A stretch of 64,000 nt of DNA from Nocardioides sp. REDSEA-S33_B3. GTDB taxonomy: Bacteria; Actinomycetota; Actinomycetes; Propionibacteriales; Nocardioidaceae. Below, in pieces: positions 52,069 through 60,349 of the stretch; the stretch's first letter is position 1; each line of letters begins with the position of its first letter. The position numbers and the translations under genes are program-made. The DNA lies in the NCBI GenBank assembly GCA_001627335.1, contig LUPK01000015.1, forward strand, positions 1-64,000, given 5' to 3'. The notes beneath the pieces were generated by a model. That model saw only the letters and a list, made by a program, of their open reading frames with translations. It made no database searches and was not told the origin of the DNA.

Positions 52069-52872
52069 CTAGGTCTTTGACTTGGACGACTCATCATTTG
52101 ATCGGCCCATTTCCCACAGGTACATCTCTATCAGGCCATCGTAGAATCCCAGCAAAGATGCCACAACCAAACCGCGACTGCCGTCCAGAACCCCGCCCCT
52201 TACGGTAAGCTTCCACACGGTGCGGAGAAATGGGCGTAGCAGAAGACGCCACACCTTAAAGCGACGACCCATAGCGTATCGCTCTTGCGCTTCTTGACGC
52301 GCATACCGCATCAAGCTGCGTTCCACGAATTCAGATACTTCATCATAGTCAAGATGGATCATAACCCCATCTCTAGGCGTAATCGTCGCGACGGGGCCGA
52401 CCACTGCCACCTGTTGGTGGATTGTGTTGCCCCAGGAACGATCCCAACTGTCCGCACGAAACAGGCCCACCTGCCTCGCCTCCAGCCAGCCGCCGTGACG
52501 CACTGCTCCACCGAACAACACGTTCAACCGGGCGAAGCGTACAGCGGACACTTCCCCCGTCGAGATGAACGACCGGAGCGATCGCGCCAAGTCGTCAGTG
52601 ACGCGCTCGTCCGCATCCATACGAAGAATCCACCCATGCCGAACCAGTGAGAACCCTTGCTTAAACAGACGCTCTACGTTGCCCGAAGCCTCAGGCTGGG
52701 CCTGGACGACCCATGCCCCGGCGCGACGGGCGTACTCGGCGGTCTCATCGGTACTGAAATCGTCGATCACGATAACTCTGGTCGCAAGGCTGGCCGCAGA
52801 ACGGATAGCATCAGCTATCTGCGCAGCCTCGTTTCTCGCGGCAATTACTGCAACTACCTCGTCATCCGACAT
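52069..52872 (-). CDS. Glycosyltransferase family 2
   Basis: A 267-residue GT-A enzyme: VVAVIAARNEAAQIADAIRSA, VIVIDDFSTDETAEYARRAGA, and the metal-binding DxD as RMDADERV. The following WaaE-like region (VRHGGWLEARQVGLFRADS, NTIHQQV) suggests it adds a sugar to a polysaccharide or lipid-linked repeat. The C-terminus has a basic and hydrophobic segment that may touch the membrane. It lies 2 bp after the stop of the next gene on the same strand, forming a two-gene minus-strand operon inside the otherwise plus-strand EPS cluster. Confidence 0.88.
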   Translation of the reverse strand: MSDDEVVAVIAARNEAAQIADAIRSAASLATRVIVIDDFSTDETAEYARRAGAWVVQAQPEASGNVERLFKQGFSLVRHGWILRMDADERVTDDLARSLRSFISTGEVSAVRFARLNVLFGGAVRHGGWLEARQVGLFRADSWDRSWGNTIHQQVAVVGPVATITPRDGVMIHLDYDEVSEFVERSLMRYARQEAQERYAMGRRFKVWRLLLRPFLRTVWKLTVRGGVLDGSRGLVVASLLGFYDGLIEMYLWEMGRSNDESSKSKT

Positions 52873-52874
52873 AT

Positions 52875-53984
52875 TTAAGACCTTATCACTCGATTGCGGA
52901 GACTTCGTAGAACCATGCGCAACACTGCACCCACGCGGGCTGCCGCGGAGAAGCCGTGACCGCGAGTTCCCAACATCCAGACATAACCAACGCCAGACGA
53001 TATGGACCTGAGTTCGGTCATTTCTTCGGGTGCCGTGTTCGCGATCTGCATGATGGCTTCCCCATATTCGCGCACAGGCCGTCGTGAACTGCCGACTGAC
53101 TTTGAACTGAACTCAAACCGCGAGAGGCTTGTGTCAGCATTTTTAAGCAGCCAGCCACGGCTCGCGAACAAGAATGAAGATTGAGGCAGATACTCCACCG
53201 GTGCGCAGTCCCAGCCTAGGCTGGCAGCGAAGATCACCGGCAGACCCGTTTCCTGCGCCTCGAAGACCGTATTTCCAAACGTTTCGCCAATACGCGAATA
53301 ATGCACGTACAGATCGGCACCTCTATAAATCTCTGAGAGGTCGTCCTGATATGGCAGATCCTCAACCCTCACGCCAGCCACACTTGTCACAGCGTGGGGA
53401 CCTGGATAGCCGACGCGCACAAGACGTACGGGCCTGCGTGTCTTTCGATGGAGCGCAACAGCATACTCAAGTTCAAAGTTCGACCACTTGATGGGGTCGG
53501 GCCTACCTATCCTGAGAAGAGTTAACTCCCCTCTGTCAGGCAGCGACCTAATTGTAGAAGTTCTACCAGAACCCCACCTGGGATTAGGGAGCACAAAGCA
53601 GGACGACGTTTGTTTCAGCCCCTCGAGCCGTGACCGGAGCTGGTATCTCATTTGTCCGTCCCTACTCATCAGGCATATTCGGTAGTTCCGGTGCACCGGG
53701 CGATTCACACTTGGCATGGCGAAGACGTTCTTTTCAACAATCACGGCCCCCAGTTCAAGACAGTGCTCGAGAGTCCGCCTCTCAGACATAGATATCTCTG
53801 CGGAAGATTGCCAAAAGATGACACAATCCGACACGTCCATGGCGTTGAGTTCTTCCAATTGGGCAACAGAGACTGAGTAGGCGAGAGATGTACCTGACTC
53901 GGCAATCGCCTCAACAAGCAATTGCGTTCCTCCTCGTCCGTAGGCCCCAGCAGCGGACGTAACCAGAATGAGTTTCTTCACCAT
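52875..53984 (-). CDS. GT-B glycosyltransferase (GT4-like)
   Basis: A 369-residue GT-B protein. The N-terminal half opens KKLILVTSAAGAYGRGGTQLLVEAI. The C-terminal donor-binding half has LTLLRIGRPDPIKWSN, DLPYQDDLSEIYRGADLYVHYSRIGETFGNTVFEA with the family Ex7E motif and GLPVIFAASLGWDCAPVEYL. First gene of the two-gene minus operon; its start is 42 bp from the divergent Wzy-like gene, so they share a promoter region. Donor and acceptor unknown. Confidence 0.8.
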   Translation of the reverse strand: MVKKLILVTSAAGAYGRGGTQLLVEAIAESGTSLAYSVSVAQLEELNAMDVSDCVIFWQSSAEISMSERRTLEHCLELGAVIVEKNVFAMPSVNRPVHRNYRICLMSRDGQMRYQLRSRLEGLKQTSSCFVLPNPRWGSGRTSTIRSLPDRGELTLLRIGRPDPIKWSNFELEYAVALHRKTRRPVRLVRVGYPGPHAVTSVAGVRVEDLPYQDDLSEIYRGADLYVHYSRIGETFGNTVFEAQETGLPVIFAASLGWDCAPVEYLPQSSFLFASRGWLLKNADTSLSRFEFSSKSVGSSRRPVREYGEAIMQIANTAPEEMTELRSISSGVGYVWMLGTRGHGFSAAARVGAVLRMVLRSLRNRVIRS

Positions 53985-54026
53985 TGCGACTCTCTCTCGT
54001 AATCTTGAGGCAGTAGACTGGGGTAC

Positions 54027-55388
54027 GTGCCCCGTGAGACCCGTCCCCCCGTCCTAGTCGCAGGCACTCTCTCCGTGGCTCTCCTGCTGGGAGGAACACG
54101 ATGGGGAGCCTACGTCGGAGTGGGTCCTCTCTACCTGTCTGATCTATTGCTGGCGTTCGCGGGCCTCGGAGTTCTCATTCGGGCGCAGTTGCCAGCCTAC
54201 CGCGAACTTCGCAAAGGGCATGCTCCTGCTCACGGGCGGGACAGTCAGGTGACATCACTTGCCTTAGTTTGCTGGCTATTGTTGGCCTACACGATCGCCA
54301 GGCTGATCATAGGGTCGTCCTTGTCCATTGATGTACTTCGGGATGCCGCTCCTTATGGTTACGTTGTAGTCGCCCTCTTAGCTGGCAGCAGAGTTGGCGG
54401 CGCCGACGCGAGAAGCACGTTGGACCGCACCGGCCGCGCACTCACTTGCGTCCTGAAATTTCACGCAGTTTGGGTCCTGGCGGCAACAACTAGCCAAGTT
54501 TTCGCGAACTGGCACTTCCCCGTGAACCCAGCGGCTGTACACATCTGGCTGTTCCAGACCCGGAATGATATGGATACCATGCTACTCGGCGTGCTTGCGT
54601 CTATTCTGGTTTTTCGGGTTCTGAGTGGGCGTCGATCCGGGTACCCGTTGCTCTGGCTTGCAGTCTGCTTGATCGGCACATTGAGCACTGGATCGAGAGC
54701 AGGACTTGCATCAGCCATCTTGCTCTGTTGTCTCTCAGTCGTTCTCGCGTACAGACGAGGTCTAACCCGCAACGCCGGCTTGATCTCCGCGGCCTTAGTG
54801 CCCATGTTTCTCATCGGCATGATGGCCGTGCTTCCCCAAACCGACATCGGTCAGCGACTCGCAGGCACACTCGGCGCGTCGGCGGACGGCAGTGAACTCG
54901 GTTTGGGGGCTGCCGGCACGACCGAAGCCAGAAAGGAAGCATGGGTCGCTCTGTATAACTACTCAGTCGATGACGCATTCCGGGCAGTTGCTGGAGTTGG
55001 GTTCGGCCCCGACGTTCTCTTCGATTCAGGCGCCCGGAGGCTTTTGGTTGGCGCAGATCCCTCCGAAGAGACAATACCGCGAGCACCCCACAACTTCTGG
55101 TTAAACACGCTCGCGCGACTTGGCGTCATAGGCCTCATGCTGTACTTTTGGCTGATATTTTTGGCATTGCGGGAGGCGATTCGAGCATGGCCACGCGGAA
55201 ACGAACTCGATCTCCTAGTCGGTTCTTTGATTCTAGGAACGTTGATCATCGCAACTCTGGGTGTTGTTATGGAGTCACCTTTCGGCGCCGTGCCGTTTTA
55301 CTACTGCGTAGGCCTACTGATGGCGCAGCAGCGAGCACAGCGGCACACACGACGTAAATACCCTCACTTAGAGAGCGCGATAGCATGA
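54027..55388 (+). CDS. O-antigen polymerase/ligase-like membrane protein (Wzy)
   Basis: A 453-residue polytopic protein with about ten to twelve hydrophobic helices and a large periplasmic loop (residues about 270-350, DIGQRLAGTLGASADGSELGL...SEETIPRAPHNFWLNTLARLG). The loop's end PRAPHNFWLNTLARLGVIGLMLYFWL matches the Wzy_C/O-antigen ligase pattern HNxxL. It would polymerise the repeat unit outside the membrane. GTG start at 54027. The stop overlaps the next gene's ATG (ATGA). Lower GC than the flanking chromosome. Confidence 0.87.
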   Translation: MPRETRPPVLVAGTLSVALLLGGTRWGAYVGVGPLYLSDLLLAFAGLGVLIRAQLPAYRELRKGHAPAHGRDSQVTSLALVCWLLLAYTIARLIIGSSLSIDVLRDAAPYGYVVVALLAGSRVGGADARSTLDRTGRALTCVLKFHAVWVLAATTSQVFANWHFPVNPAAVHIWLFQTRNDMDTMLLGVLASILVFRVLSGRRSGYPLLWLAVCLIGTLSTGSRAGLASAILLCCLSVVLAYRRGLTRNAGLISAALVPMFLIGMMAVLPQTDIGQRLAGTLGASADGSELGLGAAGTTEARKEAWVALYNYSVDDAFRAVAGVGFGPDVLFDSGARRLLVGADPSEETIPRAPHNFWLNTLARLGVIGLMLYFWLIFLALREAIRAWPRGNELDLLVGSLILGTLIIATLGVVMESPFGAVPFYYCVGLLMAQQRAQRHTRRKYPHLESAIA

Positions 55389-56242
55389 CTACCAGTCTGG
55401 AAGTATTGACCCCATCATTCGGCTACGGGCGCTACATCACCGAGGCAGGGTGCAGCATCGCTGGTCAAGGCAACTGGGGCGTCACGTGGCGCGTTCAAGA
55501 TGCTGGCTCCACGGATGAAACATTGTCGGAACTCGCGAACTTTGAGCGCCCAGACCCCGTTTTGGACTTACACGTGCAGCGGGATAATGGGCAGTCTCAC
55601 GCATTGAACTTGGCTCTCGCCCGTGCTTCGTCGGAGTTCATAGGTTGGCTGAATGCAGACGAATTCTATCTCCCCGGCGCTTTTGACAAGTTTCAGCGCA
55701 CCGCCGCTGACGATTCGGCCGCGGATGTGATTTACGGTGATTGCGCCTTCGTGGACGCCGATGGCGCGCTTCTTCGCCTCGTCCCTGGTCACACATTCGA
55801 CATCAGCGTCCTGCGCTACTACGGATGCTTTATCAGTTCATGTACCACGTTCGTCCGAGTAAGTGCGATAGAAGCTGTAGGCGGATGGAATGAAGATCTG
55901 CGCCGAAGCATGGATTGGGACTTATGGCTACGACTAGCCGCAAATGGAGCTCGATTCAGATACATCCCCGCACCACTTAGCGCCTTTCGAGTCCATGAGG
56001 CACAGGTGACAGCAACTCCGGAAAGTGCCGACGCCGACGAATTCTCGACACTAGATGGTATGCATAACATCACGAGGAGTAGGCGGAGCGCGCGAGCTGC
56101 CAAACTTCGACACAGACGTCTTAAGTTGGCTGAGGGCGCATATGTACGAGAGTTGCGAGCAAAGAGGTTAAGGCCGGAGCGCGTGGCATGGACTTCTGAT
56201 GGGCTCCCTACTGCAGCGGCTACGGCCTTGGCGCACCTCTGA
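55385..56242 (+). CDS. Glycosyltransferase family 2
   Basis: A 285-residue GT-A enzyme with LEVLTPSFGYGRYITEAGCSI at the start, the nucleotide-binding QDAGSTDETLSELA region, DNGQSHALNLALARASSEFIGWLNADEFYLPGAF carrying the metal site (NADE in place of DxD), and the acceptor region VGGWNEDLRRSMDWDLWLRLAANG. Translationally coupled to the polymerase gene by a 4-nt overlap and followed after 2 bp by the flippase gene, so it is part of one EPS operon. Confidence 0.9.
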   Translation: MTTSLEVLTPSFGYGRYITEAGCSIAGQGNWGVTWRVQDAGSTDETLSELANFERPDPVLDLHVQRDNGQSHALNLALARASSEFIGWLNADEFYLPGAFDKFQRTAADDSAADVIYGDCAFVDADGALLRLVPGHTFDISVLRYYGCFISSCTTFVRVSAIEAVGGWNEDLRRSMDWDLWLRLAANGARFRYIPAPLSAFRVHEAQVTATPESADADEFSTLDGMHNITRSRRSARAAKLRHRRLKLAEGAYVRELRAKRLRPERVAWTSDGLPTAAATALAHL

Positions 56243-56244
56243 GA

Positions 56245-57471
56245 ATGCGGATCTGGCCGCGCAGTGCTGCAGCTCCTGCACTCATTTCAGATCAACTGCT
56301 GTTTTCTGCAGGAAACTTTGGTTGCTCTCTTGTCGCTCTTCATGCTCTAGATAAGGGCAACTTCGGGATCTTCGCATTTGTTTGGGGCGTGTCTTGGGGC
56401 AGCTTCGCCGTCCTCTCGGAGGCAACGATCACCCGCTCGCGGATCGCGGATGACCAAACCGGCAGTTCACAATTGGCCGTCCTGAAGAACGCGTATCAAA
56501 AGTGCTATCTACTCTTACTAGCACTACTCCTCCCTGTGGTCCTTCTCGGCGGCGCAGGGGCGGCACACGCGTCGGCGGCACTACTCCTGACGGTTTCAGC
56601 GTGCTGTATGGGTGCCTCCCGCCAACTCCGCGCGCAACAGCGAGATTGGCGACGCTTAGTCGAAGGATCATGCCTTTACGCCGCCCTGAGCCTTAGTATT
56701 CTCATCGGAGTCGCATGGAGCTTCGAAGCGAGCCCAGAAGCGCTAATCGCTGTGTCATCGTTGACACTGTTCGCTGCCTCGGGAGCTAGGGGGGTCGTCG
56801 CTTCGCGATTGCGAAATGGCTATTGGGAGGCACTAGGCACTGTCATTTTTCGCGTCGCCTCGGGAGTTGCTTTCGCAACTTCAACAGCGGCCCGAGTTCT
56901 GCTCTACACATACTTGCTCACATCTGCTGCCGTTTTGTTGCGGGGGGCTGAAGAATATGCTTACTACGCACAGCTTCTCCTCCTCGTTGCCCCAGCGCAG
57001 ATTCTATCCGCCAGCCTCCCCTGGCTGTCTATTGGCCGCTGGGGAGCTAGTTCCAGCAGGCCTGAAACGCTCCGAGCAGAGACCCGAACGCAACTCTTCT
57101 GGTACTTATCTGCTTCGTTGGTCCTAGCAGTCCTCTACGCTTCATGCGGTGGCTGGGTAGCCGGTCTCGTCGGAATGGAGTTCTCGGGCGATGGCGCCTA
57201 CCCGTATTACGCTGGGTTGTTGGTTTTTGGCATAGTGATGAGCGTTTGGTCCTCACTACTTAGCCAGGTTGCGAACTGTCCTCGTCGGCAGCTTATTTCC
57301 GTTATCGTGGCCGGAGTCGTCGCCACTGCCGCACTCTTTCTGGGCGCGCCTATTGGTCTTGTTGCTGGGTTGCCGTACCTTGCCGCCGGTACCTCCGCTT
57401 ACATATTGTATGGTCGTCACATCGTGATGTGGGGCGGCTTGGATCATGGAAGGCGGATTCTCGATGCCTGA
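56245..57471 (+). CDS. Polysaccharide flippase-like membrane protein (Wzx)
   Basis: A 408-residue protein with about twelve hydrophobic segments (FSAGNFGCSLVALHAL, CYLLLLALLLPVVLLGGAGA, LLLLVAPAQILSASLPWLSIG, VIVAGVVATAALFLGAPIGLVAGL). Position between glycosyltransferases and the general pattern suit an oligosaccharide flippase of the MOP superfamily, which carries the lipid-linked repeat unit across the membrane. Sequence signatures for this group are weak, so the call depends partly on context. Its 3' end overlaps the WecG-type gene. Confidence 0.72.
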   Translation: MRIWPRSAAAPALISDQLLFSAGNFGCSLVALHALDKGNFGIFAFVWGVSWGSFAVLSEATITRSRIADDQTGSSQLAVLKNAYQKCYLLLLALLLPVVLLGGAGAAHASAALLLTVSACCMGASRQLRAQQRDWRRLVEGSCLYAALSLSILIGVAWSFEASPEALIAVSSLTLFAASGARGVVASRLRNGYWEALGTVIFRVASGVAFATSTAARVLLYTYLLTSAAVLLRGAEEYAYYAQLLLLVAPAQILSASLPWLSIGRWGASSSRPETLRAETRTQLFWYLSASLVLAVLYASCGGWVAGLVGMEFSGDGAYPYYAGLLVFGIVMSVWSSLLSQVANCPRRQLISVIVAGVVATAALFLGAPIGLVAGLPYLAAGTSAYILYGRHIVMWGGLDHGRRILDA

Positions 57472-58225
57472 ATACATCTGGCTAGCCGACATTCCTTTCC
57501 TGCGCTTTCCTAGCGCGGACAATGCGGCGGACGACATAGTAAAGTCCGCTGCAAGACGCTCGTTTGGGCGAAACGTTCATTTAGCAAATGCGTACACGAG
57601 CGTCTGCGCTGCCAAGGACCCGGCTTTTCTTTCGATTCTGCAGCATGCTTGGAGGGTCTTGCCTGACGGTCGCTCGGTGGTTTTGGCCGGGAAGCTACTC
57701 CGGGCAATGCGCTTGACTCAGGTGCCGGGACCTTCTCTCTTCGAGGATGTGCTGGACTTTGGTCGTGGCGGGGGGGTTCGACACTTCATGTTAGGGACAA
57801 CACCAGAGACTCTTGTTAGGCTGCGTGAGAGTCTCGAAAAGAAGTTCCCAGGGGTGCTTATAGTGGGACAACTGGCTCCACCCTATCGAGACGACTGGGA
57901 CCGGATGGAAGTGCAGGACTGGATTGTACAGTTTGAGGCGGTTAACGCCGACATCGTTTGGATCGGCCTGGGGACCCCGAAACAGGACCGTGTCGCTGGA
58001 CTCCTCGCTCAACAGTCGGACAGGATCTTCATTGCAGTGGGGGCTGCGTTTGACTTCAGCAGCGGTACGAAGCGTCGCGGTCCACGCATTCTACGAAGGC
58101 TCGGGTTGGAGTGGCTCTTCCGCCTGTTAAGCGAACCAAAGCGGCTGTGGCGTAGATATCTGCTCGGGCTTCCGGAATTTGCGTGGGTTCTGCTTCGCGC
58201 GGAAAGGAGATGTCGCCAGAGATGA
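57446..58225 (+). CDS. WecG/TagA/CpsF family glycosyltransferase
   Basis: A 259-residue GT26 enzyme: VHLANAYTSVCAAKDPAFLSIL, LPDGRSVVLAGKLL, GPSLFEDVLDFGRGGGVRHFMLG, DIVWIGLGTPKQD (the family's most conserved block) and FIAVGAAFDFSSGTKRRGPRILRRLGLEWLFRLLSEPKRLWRRY. The basic C-terminus attaches to the membrane in this family. Members transfer ManNAc or ManNAcA-type residues to lipid-linked intermediates. The start may be ATG 57446, inside the flippase gene, or ATG 57464. Its stop overlaps the next start (ATGA). Confidence 0.9.
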   Translation: MEGGFSMPEYIWLADIPFLRFPSADNAADDIVKSAARRSFGRNVHLANAYTSVCAAKDPAFLSILQHAWRVLPDGRSVVLAGKLLRAMRLTQVPGPSLFEDVLDFGRGGGVRHFMLGTTPETLVRLRESLEKKFPGVLIVGQLAPPYRDDWDRMEVQDWIVQFEAVNADIVWIGLGTPKQDRVAGLLAQQSDRIFIAVGAAFDFSSGTKRRGPRILRRLGLEWLFRLLSEPKRLWRRYLLGLPEFAWVLLRAERRCRQR

Positions 58226-59361
58226 AGATCCTTGTGGCGCATAGCCGCTATTCAGGGAGTCAGCCGAGCGGTGAGAACATCGTTGTCGATGCACAGGTTG
58301 CGGTGTTGCGGACTCGGTTTGATGTTGTCACCTATACGAGCCAGACGCCTACTCGTCCTACCTTGAGCAACCGGCTCATTGCCGCGCATTCTATGATGAC
58401 AAATGGCAGCAACTCGGATATTACGGAATGCATCGCGGACGAAAAGCCCGACTTGGTTCACGTACATAATGTCGTGCCAAATTTGGGTTTGGGGTGGCTA
58501 GATGACGTTTCAGTCCCGATTGTCGCCACTCTGCACAACTTCAGGACTATGTGCATGAAGGGAACCATGATGCTCAATGGGAAACCCTGCGCCAAGTGCC
58601 GAGCTACGTCGCTGCACGGCGTAGTCAACGGATGTTATCGAAATTCAAGAGTACAGTCGGTGCCGATGAGTGTTCATCTTAGTGGGCCTGTGGCTGATTA
58701 TCTCTTGGTGCAGCGAGCAACTTGCCTTCTTGCTTTGTCCGAGCGCGCCCTACGTATGCACGTGGAGAACGGGATTCCGCGGGCCAAGATCGAACTTCTG
58801 CCGAATTTTGGGCCGGCTAGCACGGTTGTTGACGACGCGGCATCTGGTAGTTGGATCTACACTGGTCGACTGTCCGAGGAAAAGGGACTTCGTCGGTTGA
58901 TGGAGTATTGGCCACTTGAGGCACCGCTTCAGATCGTTGGCGACGGCCCAATGCGTCGTGAGATCGAGTGGTGGAGCAGCTCGTCCGAAGCGGTCGACTA
59001 CTTAGGCGTGCGCACGCATGAGGAGGTCCTTGAACTCCTGACTAGTAGTAGAGGGGTCGTCGTTCCCAGTATCTGGGCAGAGGGAGCTGTGCCACAGGTG
59101 TATCTTGAGGCGATTGCAGCTGGACTACCGGTGCTAGCACAGCAGGGAAACGCAGCTGCGGATGACATCCATGCGTCTGGCACCGGGGCTACTTACACGG
59201 ACGCTGCTTCATTGAAGATGGGTCTGGATTACATCCATCGTAACCAACTTACCCTTAGGCGAGCCTCCCGTGCGCGCTATGCAGAGCGGTACACGCCGGC
59301 AAAGTGGCTTGAGAGTATTTCCGGACTGTACACAGGAGTTTTGGGAGGCGCTGGGCGGTGA
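58222..59361 (+). CDS. Glycosyltransferase family 4
   Basis: A 379-residue GT-B enzyme. N-terminal half: MKILVAHSRYSGSQPSGENIV, DLVHVHNVVPNLGLGWL and IVATLHNFRTMCMKGTMM, with a Cys cluster (CMKG...CAKC...CYR) that may be structural. C-terminal half: GSWIYTGRLSEEKGLRRLMEYW, LQIVGDGPMRREIEW, VVVPSIWAEGAVPQVYLEAIAAGLPVLA with the donor-binding E residues. The ATG at 58222 overlaps the upstream stop; ATG 58210 is a weaker option. Its stop overlaps the next gene by GTGA. Part of the EPS operon. Confidence 0.9.
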   Translation: MKILVAHSRYSGSQPSGENIVVDAQVAVLRTRFDVVTYTSQTPTRPTLSNRLIAAHSMMTNGSNSDITECIADEKPDLVHVHNVVPNLGLGWLDDVSVPIVATLHNFRTMCMKGTMMLNGKPCAKCRATSLHGVVNGCYRNSRVQSVPMSVHLSGPVADYLLVQRATCLLALSERALRMHVENGIPRAKIELLPNFGPASTVVDDAASGSWIYTGRLSEEKGLRRLMEYWPLEAPLQIVGDGPMRREIEWWSSSSEAVDYLGVRTHEEVLELLTSSRGVVVPSIWAEGAVPQVYLEAIAAGLPVLAQQGNAAADDIHASGTGATYTDAASLKMGLDYIHRNQLTLRRASRARYAERYTPAKWLESISGLYTGVLGGAGR

Positions 59362-59858
59362 ATCACCTGAAAAGTTTCACCTGCGACTGGCATGCGAACC
59401 GCGGAAATCCAAAGGCGATATTGATTTTGACGTTGTTCAGAATGGCCTCCACCGCTAGGCAACCGCGCGACTTGCCGCCTCGAGTGGCCGCCATTCCTAT
59501 CGGGGTATTCTATCGCCTGTTGGTTGATTGGCTACTTGGGGCGGAAATTCCCTGGCGACTTAGGGTTGGACCTGGCCTACGAATTCCTCACGCGAACGGA
59601 ATAGTTGTCCACGACGACGCTGTGCTTGGCTCCGGGGTCACGCTGCGCCAGCAGGTGACTATCGGGAAACGAACAGATAACGGATTGCCGCCAACTATTG
59701 GTGACGACGTTGATTTCGGGGCGGGTGTCCGAGTGCTTGGAGAGGTGCATGTTGGCGCAGGTGCCAAGTTGGCTGCTGGCGCTATTGTCCTCAGTGACGT
59801 GCCGGCGGGGGCTACGGTCGCGGGGGTCCCCGCCAAAGTGGTGTCACAGGCAGTTTAG
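59358..59858 (+). CDS. Serine acetyltransferase-like hexapeptide transferase
   Basis: A 166-residue left-handed beta-helix protein: RVGPGLRIPHANGIVVHDDAVLGSGVTLRQQVTIGKR and PPTIGDDVDFGAGVRVLGEVHVGAGAKLAAGAIVLSDVPAGATVAGVPAKVV, the CysE/WcaB pattern, including the HANGIV His block. It lacks the long N-terminal domain of true CysE, so acetylation of a sugar in the polysaccharide is more likely than cysteine synthesis, although cysDN lie nearby. GTG start at 59358, coupled to the upstream glycosyltransferase. Last gene of the EPS operon. Confidence 0.88.
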   Translation: MNHLKSFTCDWHANRGNPKAILILTLFRMASTARQPRDLPPRVAAIPIGVFYRLLVDWLLGAEIPWRLRVGPGLRIPHANGIVVHDDAVLGSGVTLRQQVTIGKRTDNGLPPTIGDDVDFGAGVRVLGEVHVGAGAKLAAGAIVLSDVPAGATVAGVPAKVVSQAV

Positions 59859-60060
59859 CCTGATATTGCATCTGTGAGAGTGAATCGCCTGTAAGTCTTC
59901 GTCGCGGCTGGCCTGGGGCTGGCTGTCAGGGTTAGCGCTGGTCCGCCGGTGCGCGATGTGACTTCTGAATCGCCTGACCCCCTCGGGGGTATCAGCCTGG
60001 GATCTGTCCAGCGGACACAGGGTGCCGGCGCCGACCCTGGCCACAACGATGGCCTGATCA

Positions 60061-60088
60061 GACCTGACTCGTGCCACCGAGGTGTGTC
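60061..60088 (-). mobile_element. Solitary end of the IS1634-like element
   Basis: GACCTGACTCGTGCCACCGAGGTGTGTC matches the inverted right end of the element at 33821-35526 with one mismatch over 28 bases. No transposase gene accompanies it, so it is a deletion or recombination remnant. Confidence 0.8.
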
Positions 60089-60187
60089 GCGGCGGAGTAC
60101 CTGGCCTTCACCGCAAGATCGATCTTCTTCGGCATGGCTGCATCCTCCTAGACTCAAACAGGAGCGACGTCGAAACTGGGGTGGTTC
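60089..60187 (-). mobile_element. IS3-family left-end remnant with transposase start
   Basis: On the minus strand a candidate left end CTGAACCACCCCAGTTTCGA (about 60187) is followed by AGGAGG and ATG at 60135, reading MPKKIDLAVKARYSAATH, which resembles the N-terminus of IS3-family OrfA proteins (MPKKIDP...KAR). The frame runs straight into the IS1634-type end, so one element was truncated by the other. Confidence 0.65.
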
Positions 60188-60349
60188 AGATACTTCCACA
60201 TCGTCCGACTTGCCGGCCACTCGCTGAACCGGTCTCCCGCCGGGACCCACCGGCCACCCCCGGGCCGCCGGGCCCCGAAGGGCGACCCGCTACACCTCAC
60301 GACGCATCCGGTTGACTGCCAAGCGCCTGTCTACAGGCCAGGGAGTGGC

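Larger units (their letters stand above)
59859..60349. other. 491-bp gap with insertion-sequence debris
   Basis: No intact gene. Minus-strand open frames around 59870-60077 (for example VVARVGAGTLCPLDRSQ) do not match anything I recognise and may be a decayed transposase or nothing. The right half contains the IS1634-type end at 60061-60088 and the IS3-type left end at 60089-60187. The rest up to the cysN stop shows nothing clear. Confidence 0.6.

Noticed and set aside
59844..60077. Small gene on the minus strand after the EPS cluster
   Set aside because: A 77-codon frame with no ribosome site or recognisable family, lying within IS debris; not supportable as a gene.
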